NCBI GenBank assembly: GCA_003667245.1
Contig: RCNN01000167.1
Location: 1-51,636, forward strand
DNA from: Heterostelium multicystogenum
Taxonomy: Eukaryota; Evosea; Eumycetozoa; Acytosteliales; Acytosteliaceae
Length of the DNA: 51,636 nucleotides
Direction of reading: 5' to 3'
Part shown: positions 11,894 through 25,200 of the stretch, one piece after another
Layout: each line of letters opens with the position of its first letter
Position numbering within the stretch: the stretch's first letter is position 1
Translations under genes and position numbers: made by a program
Notes under the pieces: generated by a model
Seen by the model: only the letters and a program-made list of their open reading frames with translations
What the model was told of the DNA's origin: nothing
The model's database searches: none

Positions 11894-13369
11894 TTATCTT
11901 TTCATATTTATCAGATCATTTATCTGTCGGATATTATCAGTTTCGATGAGCCAATCCTGAAACCTGGATTCCACCAAATGCATTATATGTCCTCTTATTT
12001 TCTGGTCTGACGTCGATTGTTGAATCATTTTATGTAAAGAAAGAATTGAATTGGATTTGCTTGACAAGCTTTTCGTATATTTAACAGGTAACTCACAGGG
12101 ATTTGACTGAATATGTAAAGATGTATGCATTATTAAGAATGGTGATGAAGATACAAAATTGTGTTAGTGTCAATGTGATTGACATCCATTTGATGATGTA
12201 TTTACCTTTGTTTTTCCTTTCATTACAAATGGCACTGAAAATGGATAAAAGTCATCTGGATCAATGATTGTATAAATCGGTATATTATCACTATTGTCGG
12301 TTATGTTGAGATTCTTGAGATCTGTTGTTGTTGAATCGATGCTTTTTTGCTGCTGGGGTTCTGCTGTTGTGGTTGATGGCGAATTAGATGTTGTTGAAGT
12401 TGGCACGTGTTCATTCTCAGCTGTGCCAGGGGTTTTGAATATCAGTGGGCTACACCAATGATTACTGGAAAGATTGGTTTTGCAATTTCGACTGTTGTAT
12501 CTGTGCCTCCAGTGTTGGGTAGTGTGTATTGTATGGTGCCAATCTAATATCGCTACAATCTGAGCTGATAATTGGTTTTTGATTTGTACAAATATTTACA
12601 TTAATGGTGTTTGATGATCTAGAGAAATTGAAAAAAAAAAAGATCAAATCGTTAGTAATCCAAACAGACTTTCATAATAATCAGGATGTAATATAAACTA
12701 CTCCTACTACTCCTGAGCTGATGATGATGACATACTTTATTCTGATTCCTTTGGTAAGTGCTATGATTGTAAGTGAAGAGCAATCGTTGATCTCAATATA
12801 ATCACAACACGGTCCAAGTACAATGGTACAATCGTGACAATTGTGTATCGTACTGATAGCAATAGTAACGAGTATATATATATTTGATTTTCTACAGTTG
12901 CTGATCGTCAATTTTATTGGTGGCACAATTGTACTACTGCTGTCTAAAACGCTACTACAATTTCCATTGACTGATTGCAATTTGGGTGATATTGCACCAT
13001 TACCATTGCTACTACTGCTACTGTTACTTCTATTGTGGCTTCTAGGTGAATCTAACCTGCTACTACTACTATTGCTGCTGGTACTACTAAAACTACTATT
13101 ACAATTGCTATCCTCATAGAAATCATTCTCTGTTCTAAGTATAGTTTTCTTAAATATATCAATTATTGAGCATTGTGGCGATCTAGAATGAATAGATATA
13201 CGATTAGTATTTGTTGGTTGAGTAGTTATACAAATTTATTTAAATGACTGAATGAATGATTAAATGAATGAATTTTGGATTGTACATACATATTATTACT
13301 GTTACTATTGCTATTACTATTGCTACTATTGTTATTACTGTTATTATTTAAAATATTATTAATATTCAT
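11894..13369 (-). CDS. TBCC domain-containing protein 1-like (TBCCD1), C-CAP/cofactor C fold
   Basis: Four exons: 13290-13369, 12736-13182, 12206-12618, 11894-12106. The first two carry Asn/Ser-rich low complexity. A C-CAP beta-helix follows (LTISNCRKSNIYIL, IHNCHDCTIVLGPC, IEINDCSSLTIIAL). Exon 3 has the TBCCD1 signature RLAPYNTHYPTLEAQI and, after an Asn/Ser/Thr/Gln linker, IIDPDDFYPFSVPFVMKG. Exon 4 ends LVESRFQDWLIETDNIRQINDL, again typical of TBCCD1, a protein linked to centrosome and Golgi positioning. One extra T near 12472 shifts the frame. The predicted protein is about 384 residues, clearly shorter than animal TBCCD1 because the N-terminal half before the C-CAP domain is replaced by a short Asn/Ser tract. 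An unrecognised upstream exon is possible, but I see none. Confidence 0.85.
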
Positions 13370-13500
13370 GAAATATTATAATAAATTATATAATTATATA
13401 TATATATAATAATGTTAAATGATATATATAATTTATTATTGTACTAATATATGATTAATGATATGATATTATGTAATATGGATTATTACGACTAGTCTAA

Positions 13501-13545
13501 TATCTAACTATCTCTCCTATCTATCTCTCTACCTATCTATCTATC
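13501..13545. repeat. Imperfect TATC/TCTC microsatellite
   Basis: Run of TATC and TCTC tetramers, broken by single substitutions. Confidence 0.8.
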
Positions 13546-14160
13546 AAGCTATATCTTGATTATTAATAGTTCTCTTGTTTTGGTTACCAAATTAAAACCA
13601 ACTTCATTTATTTAATAAATTTTAAAATTCGAGTTGAAAATAAAAAATTTGAAAAAAAACAACAACATCTGGTCTGGTGTTGTGTCTATTTTATTTCAAT
13701 ACACATACTATAATAAATACACATGTAATTGAATAATAATATATAAAACACACTATTCAATACTGCGCTACACTACATAGACTACACATTTTATAGATTA
13801 AATATTTCAATTTTATTTTGTATCATATATATTATATATAAAGTGAATGGATAAGGTGTTGTGTGTGTGTTAGTGGTGAAGTAGTTAGTGAGAATGAGTG
13901 TTGGTAACTAATGTTTGTTAATGAGTGTTATGTTGTTGATGTTAGAATTAGCACTAGTGATAGAATTCATAACAAACACAGCTAGCTAAAAACATGATTT
14001 TAGTATGTTTTTTTTATCATCGGAATAATAATTTAATTTGAATTTACCACACAAAATGAATAAAAACCCCTGTTGCCATTTAAATTTCATTCATAGCATT
14101 AGCATACCATTCATTCAGTCTACAAACCTACAATATATTAATAGATACATAGATAGCTAT

Positions 14161-14181
14161 ATAGATAGATAGATAGATAGA
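14161..14181. repeat. GATA microsatellite in fructokinase 5-prime leader
   Basis: Five consecutive AGAT/GATA units ending 8 bases before the fructokinase ATG. Confidence 0.85.
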
Positions 14182-14188
14182 GAAAAGA

Positions 14189-15301
14189 ATGGATTCAAAT
14201 CCTCAAGTTTATGCAGGTGTTGAGGCTGGGTATGACTCTGATTGATTTATTGATTGATTGATTGAAGTAGTTGCTCATAACTAACACTAAAACTATCAAG
14301 TGGAACTGGATTTACTTTGGCAATTGCCAGTGGTACTCTGATAATATTGTAGATCGTGTTTCAATTCCTACCACAACTCCAGACGAAACTAAGGCAAAGG
14401 TATTGGAGTGGTTGCGTGGAAAGAAGTTCTGTTCGATTGGTGTCGCTTCATTTGGTCCTATTGACTTGGATGTAAAGAGCAATACATTTGGATACATTAC
14501 CACTACTCCCAAACCAATGTGGGGAACACCAATATCTTGGGATGGTTCGACGAGTTTCAGTGCCCAAAGAAATTTGACACCGATGTCAATGGTGCAGCTA
14601 TCTCTGAGACCTTCCACGGAAAGCACCAGCGTGGTCATGTTACATCATGTGCATACATCACCGTTGGTACAGGTGTTGGTGTAGGTGTAGTTGCCAATGA
14701 AAAGCCAATCCATGGTTTGGTACATCCAGAGGGTGGACATATATTGTATGTAAATAACACTGAAGTCCAATATCTCATTTATAAATTACTAATGAATCTC
14801 TATAATATAGTGCAAAATTGCTGGAAGGTGATCAATTCGCTGGAACATGTCCATTCCATGGCAATTGTATTGAAGGTTTGGTAAGCACAGGTGCAATCTC
14901 CAAGAGACTTGGAGTTACCGCAGACAAGCTATCAATAATCCCAGATGATGATCCAGTTTGGCAAATTGTAGGACACTATTTGGCACAGCTATGTGCAACA
15001 ATCACATGTATCATGTCTCCCCAAGTCATAGTTTTAGGTGGAGGTGTTTTGAATCGTACCATTCTCTACCCAATTATTCGTGAAGAGTTATTAAAGATTT
15101 TGAATGGCTATATTAAATCTGAATTTTTGACCAAAGGTAAGTCCTCCAAATCATAAAACCAATTGATTTACCATTTAACTAATCGATTTCAAAAACTTAG
15201 ATCATGTTGATAAATATATTGTACAGTCTCCATTTGGAAGTCAAGCTGGAATTGTTGGCGCTCTTGAGCTAGCAAGAAGAGCAGTCTTGGAAAAAAAGTA
15301 A
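14189..15301 (+). CDS. ROK-family fructokinase
   Basis: ATP-dependent sugar kinase, probably fructose to fructose-6-phosphate. The N-terminal GVEAGGTGFTLAIASG is the ROK phosphate loop (split by the first intron, about 14234-14300). Later come SIGVASFGPID, the catalytic-Asp segment DTDVNGAA, the ROK signature AYITVGTGVGVGVV, and the zinc site of fructokinase-type ROK proteins, HPEGGHI plus CPFHGNCIEG. C-terminal VIVLGGGV and GSQAGIVGALELA complete the fold. Introns: about 14234-14300, 14746-14810, 15137-15200. Two missing bases (near 14338 and 14523) shift the frame. The ScrK/GmuE type is best known from bacteria; here it has three ordinary introns, so any transfer is old. Glucokinase or mannokinase activity is a less likely alternative. 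Confidence 0.9.
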
Positions 15302-15442
15302 ACTCCAACTTTGATAGAAATAACTTAATCCCAACCAACTTATTCTAATATTGTAAATATTAAAGACAAATAAATCAATATAAACAGTCATGAAATGTTT
15401 AATTTAATATGGAAAACTGGATTATTTATTTTATTTGTTATT

Positions 15443-18400
15443 TTAATTAGTATATAATGGTTGGTTTTGTGATTCGGAAAGTTGGTTGAGACGTGCTTCG
15501 TAGGTTGCTGAGGTAAGCTTGAGGAATACTTGCTCCAAAGAAGTCTGACTGACGGAGTAGTCCTCAACCATAAAGTGTAATTGTTGTTGGATGACATCGA
15601 AGATATCTGATACCTTGACATCACGTCCACCACTCTTGCTTGGCAACTCAAAGTTAACAATGAGATCATGACGGTCAAGCAACTGAATTCCTGGAAGAGT
15701 ACGTTCAACGATTTCAACTCCAGTCTCCAAGTATTCCTTCTTCAACTTGAAGTCGATGGAGTAACCTGAACCGTATTTTTGATTTAACGTGTTGGATTGG
15801 ACCGAGACAAGTGAATTTACCATCCTTCATGATGGAAATACGTTGGCAAAGTGCTTCACATTCTTCCATTGAGTGGGTTGTGATGATGATAACCTTGTTG
15901 GCTCCGAGTTCAGAGATGACATTCCACATGAATCTACGAACTTGAGGATCACAACCACTGGATGGCTCATCAAGGAATACAACAGATGGGTTACCCAACA
16001 TGGCAATTGAGAGTGATACTTTACGCTTGTTACCACCAGAGTATCCACCAGTATTGGTGTTACCCAAACCTTGCAAGTCCATCATGCTAAGGAAGGCCTC
16101 GACTGTCTCATCGATAAGGTGTTCTGGAATACCCTTGATTCTGCAGTACAACCAGAGTTGCTCTCTTCCTGATAACAATGGAATCAAAGCATCAAATTGT
16201 GGACATGAACCAATGGATTGGAGAGCTCTTGAACGTTGTGAAATCAAATCGTATCCGTTGATGGTTGCACTACCAGCTGAGGCTACCAAGTCACCGGATA
16301 ACATGGACAATGTGGTGGTCTTACCAGCACCATTCATACCAAGGAGACCAAATGTTTGACCACGTGGAATACCAAGGGTGGTATTGTGGACTGCAACCTT
16401 AACTGGATTCTTACCCTTTGCTGGGAACATCTTGTGGAGTTCACGCATGACCAAGACTTCATCGTCGTTCTTCATTGCGTGGAGACGATGACGCTCAGCA
16501 GTGACATCGCTGTCTTCATCGGCAGGTGGTTGTGGTGATTGGATGTTCTTTGGATTCTTCAAAACACCCTTGATTTCTGGGGCATAGTCGAGGACGAGAA
16601 TCAAGATAGTCCAGAAGACGGTGTGGGCAGCCAAATAAATGAGTGGAGCACCAGCAACTTTCATATCCCAGTAGTTTTCAATTTTGAATTGACCAAGACG
16701 CATGGTACCTGGGAAGTTCAAGCACATAATCATGATACGACCAAGTGCATAGATGGGAGAGACAGCATAGAAGACGTAGTCAATGACGTCAGCGGCAGTT
16801 TGTACACCTTCGCTTTGATTGACAATAGTTTGAATACGAAGATTAATGGAGGCAATCAACATTACCAAACCAATACCAAAGTGGATACCAAAAATGGCAC
16901 CAGTGGCTTTACCATGAGTATTATACTTGTATGACAAGAGGTAGGAGAATGGGATTGCTCCAAACGAGAAGAAGAGTTGTGCAAGGAGAATGATACCGAA
17001 TTGATCCTTAAAGTTTTTCTCAACACCAGCAAGGATACCAGAGACAATGAATACCAAGACAACGGCAAACAAGTAGTCCCAGAGAAGATTGGAGAGCCAG
17101 TAGATATGCTTCTTGCAACCAGAGATATAGAGAAGACGCTTGATGTTGCTGACACGCTCAACACACATATTTCCTGCGAAAGAAGCAGCCATAAGTGAAT
17201 AACCACCATAAACAACATAGTGAAGTAGACGACGGCATTCATATCGACAGAGCTGACAGCAGCTTCAATGGCCGAGAGAACATGAGCAAATGGTGCGTTT
17301 GTTGTTTTGATACCAATGTTGGTCTTGTTTCTTAAGATGGCATCGTGGATAAAGTTGACTTGAGTTGGAGTAGCGTGGAGATAACCTTTGTTGAAGTAGA
17401 CAGTGTAGGCAAGTTCTGGATTCATAATTGGAGCGGTGAAATTGAGGGCACTTGATGAGTCGTTAAAGTTTTTCTTGAGGTAGTCTTGCATATCGTATGG
17501 TGGAGGGATAGCATAGAGCTCAGATCCATATGGAGCTGCGCGGAGAATATCATAGTTGTTTCCTGGAACAACAATTGGAATGACGTAGGATGGGTTGTAT
17601 TGACCGTTGGAGAAAGTGAGTGGAGTTGTTACATTGTTGAAGTATTCACCATCAATACGAAGTTCTTTGTAGACTACGATTGAGGCGGCAATAATAACGG
17701 CTGGGACCAAGATTGTCAAGAAGAATCCCTTCAAATCCTTCTTTGAAGTATGCAATCTCTTGATGATAAGTCCTTTCAATTGTTGTTTCCAGTTGATTCC
17801 GGTTGAAGAAGTAGAAATAGCTCTTTTAATGGCGTCTTCATTGTGGTTTTCGTTGGAAGTAATGTTGAATTGACCACCATGACCGTGCTTTCCTTCTTGA
17901 CCAATACGAAGGAATACTTCTTCCATAGTAGTGACTGAAATACCATAGTTACCAACACCAAGATATTGCTTTTGTTGGTCTAGTGCTTTGAAGAATGGGA
18001 CGAATTGTTCAACTGATGATGTTGGAAGACGATAGCTGAGCTCAGTACCTGCATCAGAAAGGACAACTGCTTCTGGAATGTATTGTTGGATGAAATTGGT
18101 AACACCTTCTGAGTTGCAAGCATTTGGAATCTTGGCCAAAGTCAAAAGATAACCAATACCAAACTTCTTCTTGAGGAAGAGACTGCTTCCATCGCAACGA
18201 AGACGACCATGTGAAATGATAGCAATACGATCTCCAAGGAAATCTGCTTCATCCATAAAGTGAGTGGTGAGAATAATAGTACGACCTTGCTTGTATTTGA
18301 GAAGGAAGTCCCAGACACCTCTTCTTGACAATGGATCCATACCAGTGGTAACTTCATCAAGGAAGATAACTTCAGATCTTCCAATGAAAAGCGATACCCA

Positions 18401-20420
18401 AGACAGAGCTTACGCTTTTGTCCTCCTGACAAAGTTCCAGCCTGGGCATTAATTTTCTCAGCTAATCCGACTTCTTGAGCCATCTTTTCGGCTTCAATAG
18501 CAACATGCTTTCCACTCAATCCCTTCAAAGCAGCATAGATCTTCAAGTGCTCCAAAACAGTCAACTCCTTCCAGATGATATCGTGTTGTGGGCATACACC
18601 AAGAGTACGACGTACACGGTTCATTTGTGAATTGATGGAAAATCCTTGAATCCAAGCATCACCTCCAGTTGGTGGTAACAAACCAGTCAACATACCGATT
18701 GTGGTAGATTTACCAGCACCATTGTGACCAAGGAAAGCATGGATTTGGTCAGAATACATATCAAGAGACAAACCATCAACAGCAACTCTGAGACCATTTC
18801 CAGTCAAGAATTCCTTTCTGAGATTACGAATGGAAACAGTTACATTCTTTCTGACTTCCATTGGAATCGATTCGATATCTTCGTTGTTTCCGTATGATTC
18901 AAGATCTCCAGAGAGCAATGCGTCTTTCTTTTCAGCGATCCAATAGCTCTTCTTGAAACAGAAGTTCCATGGCTTGCTAGTTCCAAACTCTCCAGAAATG
19001 ATGTTATTTAAATACCAATAGAGGAACAAGTAGAAAATAATATCGACAAGCATCATCATAATGATACCTCCAACAGAAGTATTGTTGGTTGGATGACTCA
19101 TAACATCGATTAAATCCTTGGTGGCAATCTCATAATTAGCACAAGCGAATCCAATTGGTGAAATTAAAGACAATAAGTATTTCACTGACTTGGACATATC
19201 AGCCTTGGCAATGAAAAATACCAACAACAGCCAAAACCAATACACCAATAAATGTTAAGATACCAGCAAATTTAGAGTTATTAAAGAAAATACTAAAGAG
19301 ATAAAAACAAGTTAGAATATTATTGATATAGTATTGTATTTGAATGACTACATACCTGGCAAATGAAACCAATTAAAATCAAATGTAAATAAATAGAAAA
19401 TATAAAGAATAAAAAGAGTTCCCCAATCGGTATGGTAAACTAAATACGATCCTCTGTTCATAGCGTAGATGATAAGAGTGACTGGAATACCGATGACAAG
19501 TGAGGTAGTTGCCCAACTCAAGAAATAAGGAAGGTCGTTCATACCCATCATTTTTCATACCTTCACGAATTTTGGTTTCTTTTTCGATGACCAATTCAGT
19601 AATGAGACGGAATGAGAAGATAAAGAGTGCAGCGGTAATGAAAACACCACCAGCATTCTTGAAGATTGCATCACGACCATCGTTCCATTCTTGCCAGCTT
19701 GCAGTGTATGGATTTGGATAACGTTTGGCTGAAACCTTGATCTGAGAGATATTGACACCTAGATGATTCATGATGGCCTGATCCATAGCAACCTGGAGTG
19801 ATTCGAATCCAGATGAAGTGTATTCTTTGGCATCTTCATCCTTGTTGTAGTCATCGTCAGTGGCTGGAGTCTCATCAGCGTCCATTCTAATTGAGTAACT
19901 GAATGGATTGGTTGCTGACAATGCACCAGTGTTGTTGAACCAAATTCCAGCGAAAATCGACTTGGAATGATTAGCGAAATACATCTCCATCGCAGAAGAA
20001 CTCGAGAATGGTACAAATATGTCTGAGTTTCATTCAGGGAGATTTCGCCAACGATTGATATTTGGTTTTGTAAATTCAATAAAACAGCAGCTTCATCAGC
20101 TGATAATGGTGTTGGACCATATAATATTCTATCTCCAGAATCAACCCGGAAACCCAAAGGACTTACTGTTTTCAAATCATAATCAGGTTTAAATGATTGA
20201 ATTAAACCTAAATTTCATCAAAAAAATAAAATGGAAATATTTGAATATTAATATAAGAATTTCTTTGAATAAATATGAATAGATATTTACCTAAAATCAT
20301 AAACATAATTCCAACTATAACTAATGGAAATACTATTTCACAACATATTCCAACTTTGGATTTCTTTTTCAGTAATAAATTCTTGTATAAAAGAATTTTA
20401 ATTTGACTACTAAATTCCAT
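15443..20420 (-). CDS. ABCA-family ABC transporter, full length (copy a)
   Basis: Two-half ABC transporter of subfamily A, presumably moving lipids across an endomembrane or the plasma membrane. Start at 20420: [20 protein letters not shown] then the first membrane helix, an intron at 20208-20290, a large luminal loop (about 19600-20170), membrane helices, and [11 protein letters not shown] (about 18950). NBD1 has Walker [10 protein letters not shown] (about 18720) and signature [12 protein letters not shown]2 has Walker [10 protein letters not shown] (about 16320), signature YSGGNKRKV and Walker B VVFLDEP. The C-terminal [14 protein letters not shown] is the usual ABCA regulatory end. A second intron lies near 19275-19355. 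Frame slips sit near 20020, 19555, 19215, 18385-18400, 17200 and 15800. About 1600 residues, normal for amoebozoan ABCA. Its tandem neighbour at 22260-27177 is a close paralog. Confidence 0.93.
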
Positions 20421-21494
20421 TTTTCTGAACTTCTATTATTATTATAAATTGATTGGTTATACAAATAGAATTATAATTTCAAATATTCCAAATATTTGAA
20501 ATGACTTTTAAATAATTTATATATGCGTTTGATGTAATTTAAGGGTTATATATATGAATTTAAAGATGAAGTTATTAAAAAATGTAAGATTACCTATATT
20601 AATTAACTATTATTATTATTATTATTCTTATAAAAATAAACAAATAAACAATTGTTTTACAAAGTTATTTTTGTATTAGTCAACATTGGAAAGTCCAATA
20701 TATATATAGAAAAAGGTCCAACTTCTGATCTACTTTCAACTTAATTTGTGGTTATAATTTGAAAAAAAATTCAAAATTAATATTTTTAAAATACAATAAT
20801 ATATGTATATTAAATTTTAAATATAGTTTTCAAACTATCTGAAATTGGTGCATAAAAGTAAAATTGACGGGGTAATATATTTAAAGATGGGTGTAAGAGA
20901 ACCATTGAGAACTCTTCAATCAGGTGGGTGTTTACATAATGAGTGAGCTGAATTTGAGTGATGGATGTAGTGTCAAGGGATATGATAAAGGTCGTTTGTG
21001 TGGGGGTGGGGTCACCTTCTGTTTGAGAGATTGGTTGGGTTTCGTGTTTATGGGGGTCGCTTTGTTTAGAAAAGTTATATATCGATTCCTAGGTTCCAAA
21101 GAAACATTAATCAAACCGAGTGTAATTAACATTCCTCAATTTTTGAGCTACAATGCTGTTGTATCCTGAGGATTGAAGCGAGTGAAAAACAAGTGCAGTA
21201 AATCTGATTGGGGTTATATGTGTTTAAATATGTAAAAAAAACATCAATTTTAACCGATTTTTTTTGGTTTTTTTTGGAATCTCTCATTTTTTTTGCTACT
21301 TTTTGAAGTTCTCTTGTGTTTACACAAAAATTTATCAACCTTCATTTAATCAAATGCAGCAAAAATGTCTATATTAAACTCATTGTAACTTTGATTGTTT
21401 TAATTAAAAGTCAAAAAGCAAATGAGTTTGAGCTTTGTTCAATGGATATTTGTTCAACAGATCAAAAGTCATTTTTAATTTAATTAGAAAAAAC

Positions 21495-21606
21495 TGGCTT
21501 TAGCACGTCAACCCATCTCGAGAGTAGGTAGCATCATGAATAAAATCATTGACGTTCCCACGATTTATAAACTCAATGTCTCTAAATATTCGAAGTGCTA
21601 AAGCCA
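21495..21606. repeat. Perfect 12-bp inverted repeat spanning 112 bp
   Basis: TGGCTTTAGCAC at 21495-21506 is the exact reverse complement of GTGCTAAAGCCA at 21595-21606. A second pair, ACGTCAA (21505-21511) and TTGACGT (21549-21555), overlaps the inner edge. No target-site duplication flanks the arms. It could be a structured non-coding RNA or a miniature element. Confidence 0.6.
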
Positions 21607-22114
21607 TGCATCATCTTGAAAAACAGATGGCGGGTCACTCTCTTCCAGCTTTTATTTTTTGTGGTATAAACAACCAAACTTTTTTGGACCCAATTTGCCT
21701 TACACCACTTAATTTTAATATATATTCATATTGAGAACATTCTAAAGTAATCTAACAAGATCATAATATTAATAACCAATTAGTAGTAAAGGATATATTT
21801 GGGATTTATTTTGATTATTATTAAACTAAGATATCAATTTTAATATTTTTTGGTGAGTTTTTGGATAGCATATTTTGGAGTGGGAGTCACCACAATTTCT
21901 TTATTTATTGATGTTGTTGTGATCGATGCTAACATCATGATTCACTTATAAATCAAGATGAACTAATTTAGAATGTTTATAATTATATAATTATTTTGAG
22001 TGGGTTACAATAAAGTTGTTAAAAGATAAAATCTTTTGTAAATCAGGATATACATTAATTTGGGCAAAGTGTCAACTAATTAGTTGAACTGTCCACTCTC
22101 CACTGTACTTCATC

Positions 22115-22117
<3 letters not shown>

Positions 22118-22152
<35 letters not shown>
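22118..22152. repeat. CT dinucleotide microsatellite
   Basis: About 17 uninterrupted CT units, roughly 110 bp downstream of the stop of ABCA copy b (which is on the minus strand). Confidence 0.95.
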
Positions 22153-22156
<4 letters not shown>

Positions 22157-22259
22157 TGATATCAGGTTATAAACGATTGAATCTTTGAAAAAAAAAACAG
22201 ATATATTATATTATTTATTTATTTATTTGTATATGCATTATAAATATTACATGGGATCA

Positions 22260-25200
22260 TTAAAACATGGGTGGTTGTAGATGGTCATCTTGTCTTTCGG
22301 AGTATTGATTCAATCTATCTTCGTGTTTGGTTGAGGTGAGCTTGAGGAATACTTGTTCCAGTGATGTCTGGCTGACAGAATAGTCGTCCATGATGTATGC
22401 CAATTGGTTTTGGAGAACCGAGAAAATCTCTGAGACCATGATTGGTTTGTTAGGGTTGTTGGGGAGTTCAAAGTTGGCGATGAGATCATGTTGGTCGAGA
22501 AGGAACGACGATGGGAATTCCTTTAGTACCAAGTTGATACCAGTCTCAAAGTATTCTTTCTTGAATTTGATGTCGATAGAGTAACCTGAGCCGAATTTAG
22601 ATTTAATATGTTGATTCGAACCAAGACAAGTGAATTTACCGTCTTTCATGATGGAAATACGTTGGCAAAGTGCTTCACATTCTTCCATTGAGTGAGTTGT
22701 GATGATGATAACCTTGTTGGCTCCGAGTTCAGAGATGACATTCCACATGAATCTACGAATCTCAGGGTCACAACCAGTCGATGGCTCATCAAGGAATACA
22801 ACAGATGGGTTACCCAACATGGCAATTGAGAGTGATACTTTACGCTTGTTACCACCAGAGTATCCGTGACAGTTGCTGTTTGCGATGGCTTGGAGATCCA
22901 TCATTGTCAAGAATGCCTCGACTGTATCGTGAATTTGACTCTCATTGACACCTTTGATTCTGCAGTACAACCAGAGTTGCTCTCGAGCAGTCAGTAGCGA
23001 AATCAAAGCATCGAATTGTGGACATGAACCAATGGATTGGAGTGCCTCGGCTCTTTGTGAAATCAAATCGTATCCGTTGATGGTTGCACTACCAGCTGAT
23101 GGAATGATGTCACCAGACAACATGGATAGTGTAGTTGTCTTACCAGCACCATTCATACCGAGGAGACCAAATGTTTGACCACGTGGAATTCCTAGTGAGG
23201 TGTTGTGGACTGCGATCTTCTTTGGATTCTTTCCTTTTGCTTTGAATACACGATGTAGTCCCTGAATGACAACTACTTCCTGGTTGTGATCTAATCCATG
23301 GATACGAATTCTCTCAGCCGATACGTCGCTATCTTCATTTGGATCTGGGTTGGGTGATGCATTGTTTCTTGGATTCTTGAGTTTTCCACGGATCTCTGGG
23401 ACAAGGTCCAAAATGAATATCCAGAAAATCCAGATTATCATATGTCCTGCCAAAAAGGTAATAGGTGCTCCACATGCTGTCCAATCCCATTGACTATCAT
23501 TCGTTAATACACCAACTCTTGTGAATCCTGGGAATTTAGAGTTGACGATCATTACCTTTGCAAGGCAATAGATTGGAGATATAACAAAGAACACATAGTC
23601 AATAATATCTGTGGTTCTCTGGAGATTGGTGTCACTGTCAGCGTAGGTCTTCATTCTGAGATTCATTGTTGTAAGTAGGAAAACGGTTCCCATTGCCAAG
23701 TGAATACCAAAAATAGCACCGGTTGCTTTTCCATGTGTTTTGAACATGTATGACATGAGATAGGCCAGAGGAATCGCACCCATACTGTAGAAGATTTGAG
23801 CGAGGAAAACTACACCAAAATTACCTTTAAACTCTGGAATAATTGAGACGACAACAGCCGACAAGATAATGTTTAGAATGAAAGCAAACAAATAGTCCCA
23901 AAGAAGATTGGACAACCAGTAAATGTACTTCTTGCAACCGGAAATATAAAGTAGACGCTTGATGTTAAAGTTACGCTCTGCACAGACATTTCCGGCAAAT
24001 GAACCGGCCATCAGTGAATATCCAGCCATGAAAAGTAGAATAAAGTAGAGAATAGCATCGGTCTTGATATTTTCAGCTTGCTGCTGGATCATCGTCAGTA
24101 CATGTTTGAAAGGCTTGCTTGTTGTGGTAATTCCAATGTTGTTGGTAATGTTTCTCAGTAGGGCATCGTTTATCATATTCAAATGTATTGGAATCGAATG
24201 GACATATTCAATGTTGTACATCAGAGTGTATGAAAAAACTATTGTTGGAAGCAGGTTGTGAGAAATTCTGGTTGAGAGAAGTGAAGAATTGGAATCCACC
24301 TGCATCGTTGGTGTAATTCTTTTCAAGATAATCGTCCATATCGTTAGTGACCATTCTAATTTCGTTGAAATAGGGTGATCTGTTGAGAGCTTGTATGTTG
24401 TTGTCGATCGTCTTGATTGGGATGTAATTGTTGGCACCATATTGAGAAATATTGGGACAAGCGGAATCAATGGATGGGATTCATCGTCTTCCTGCTTCAC
24501 TACTTTGTAGACTACAATTGATGCAGCCAAGATAAGTGCTGGTAAGAAAATAGATAGAACAAAACCTTTGAGATCTTTGTAGCTAGTCTGGAGACGCTTG
24601 ATGATAAGTCCTTTCAATTGTTGGAGTGGCTTTCTTTCCTCTGAAGTTGTGGAGATTGCTTTTGACAGCGGCTTCATCACGGTTCTCGTTTGCATTCAAA
24701 TTGAATCCTTTGTCTTTGTTTCTGGTCTCTTGTCCAATACGAAGGAAAAACTTCTTCCATTGTCGTTACTGAGATACCATATCCACTAAGACCAAGCAAT
24801 AGCTTTTGTTGGTCAAGCTCACGGAAGAATGGGACGAATTGTTTCAACTGATGATGTTGGAAGACGATAGCTGAGCTCAGTACCTGCATCAGAAAGGACA
24901 ACTGCTTCTGGGATTGTATTGTTTGATAAACTGAGAAAACTTGGAAGGTATTGCAAGCATTTGGAATCTTGGCCAAAGTCAAAAGATAACCAATACCAAA
25001 CTTCTTCTTGAGGAAGAGACTGCTTCCATCGCAACGAAGACGACCATGTGAAATGATAGCAATACGATCTCCGAGGAAATCTGCTTCATCCATAAAGTGA
25101 GTGGTGAGGATAATAGTTCTGCTTTCTTATATTTGAGAAGGAAGTCCCAGACACCTCTTCTTGACAATGGATCCATACCAGAGGTTACCTCATCCAGGAA

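Larger units (their letters stand above)
13370..14188. promoter_or_regulatory. Divergent promoter region between TBCCD1-like and fructokinase genes
   Basis: About 820 bp, very AT-rich and without ORFs. It must hold the promoters of both flanking genes, which point away from each other. It contains a TATC-type tract at 13501-13545 and a complementary GATA tract at 14161-14180, immediately upstream of the fructokinase start. Confidence 0.55.
20421..22259. other. Spacer between the tandem ABCA genes
   Basis: About 1.84 kb holding the promoter of ABCA copy a and the 3-prime flank of copy b. Two islands stand out from the AT background. One at 20865-21180 is G-rich (for example GGGGGTGGGG near 21002) and has overlapping ORFs on both strands but no recognisable protein. 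The other at 21490-21690 contains a perfect 12-bp inverted repeat. A CT microsatellite occurs near the right end. Confidence 0.5.

Noticed and set aside
12841..13119. Plus-strand Leu-rich 92-residue ORF
   Set aside because: It is the reverse of the Ser/Asn trinucleotide repeats in the TBCCD1-like exon.
20924..21169. 81-residue ORF in the G-rich island between the ABCA genes
   Set aside because: No domain, an equally long ORF on the opposite strand, and no splice or codon-use support. The island itself is noted, the protein is not called.
21549..21734. 61-residue ORF overlapping the inverted repeat
   Set aside because: Runs into AT-rich sequence without conserved features; more likely chance.
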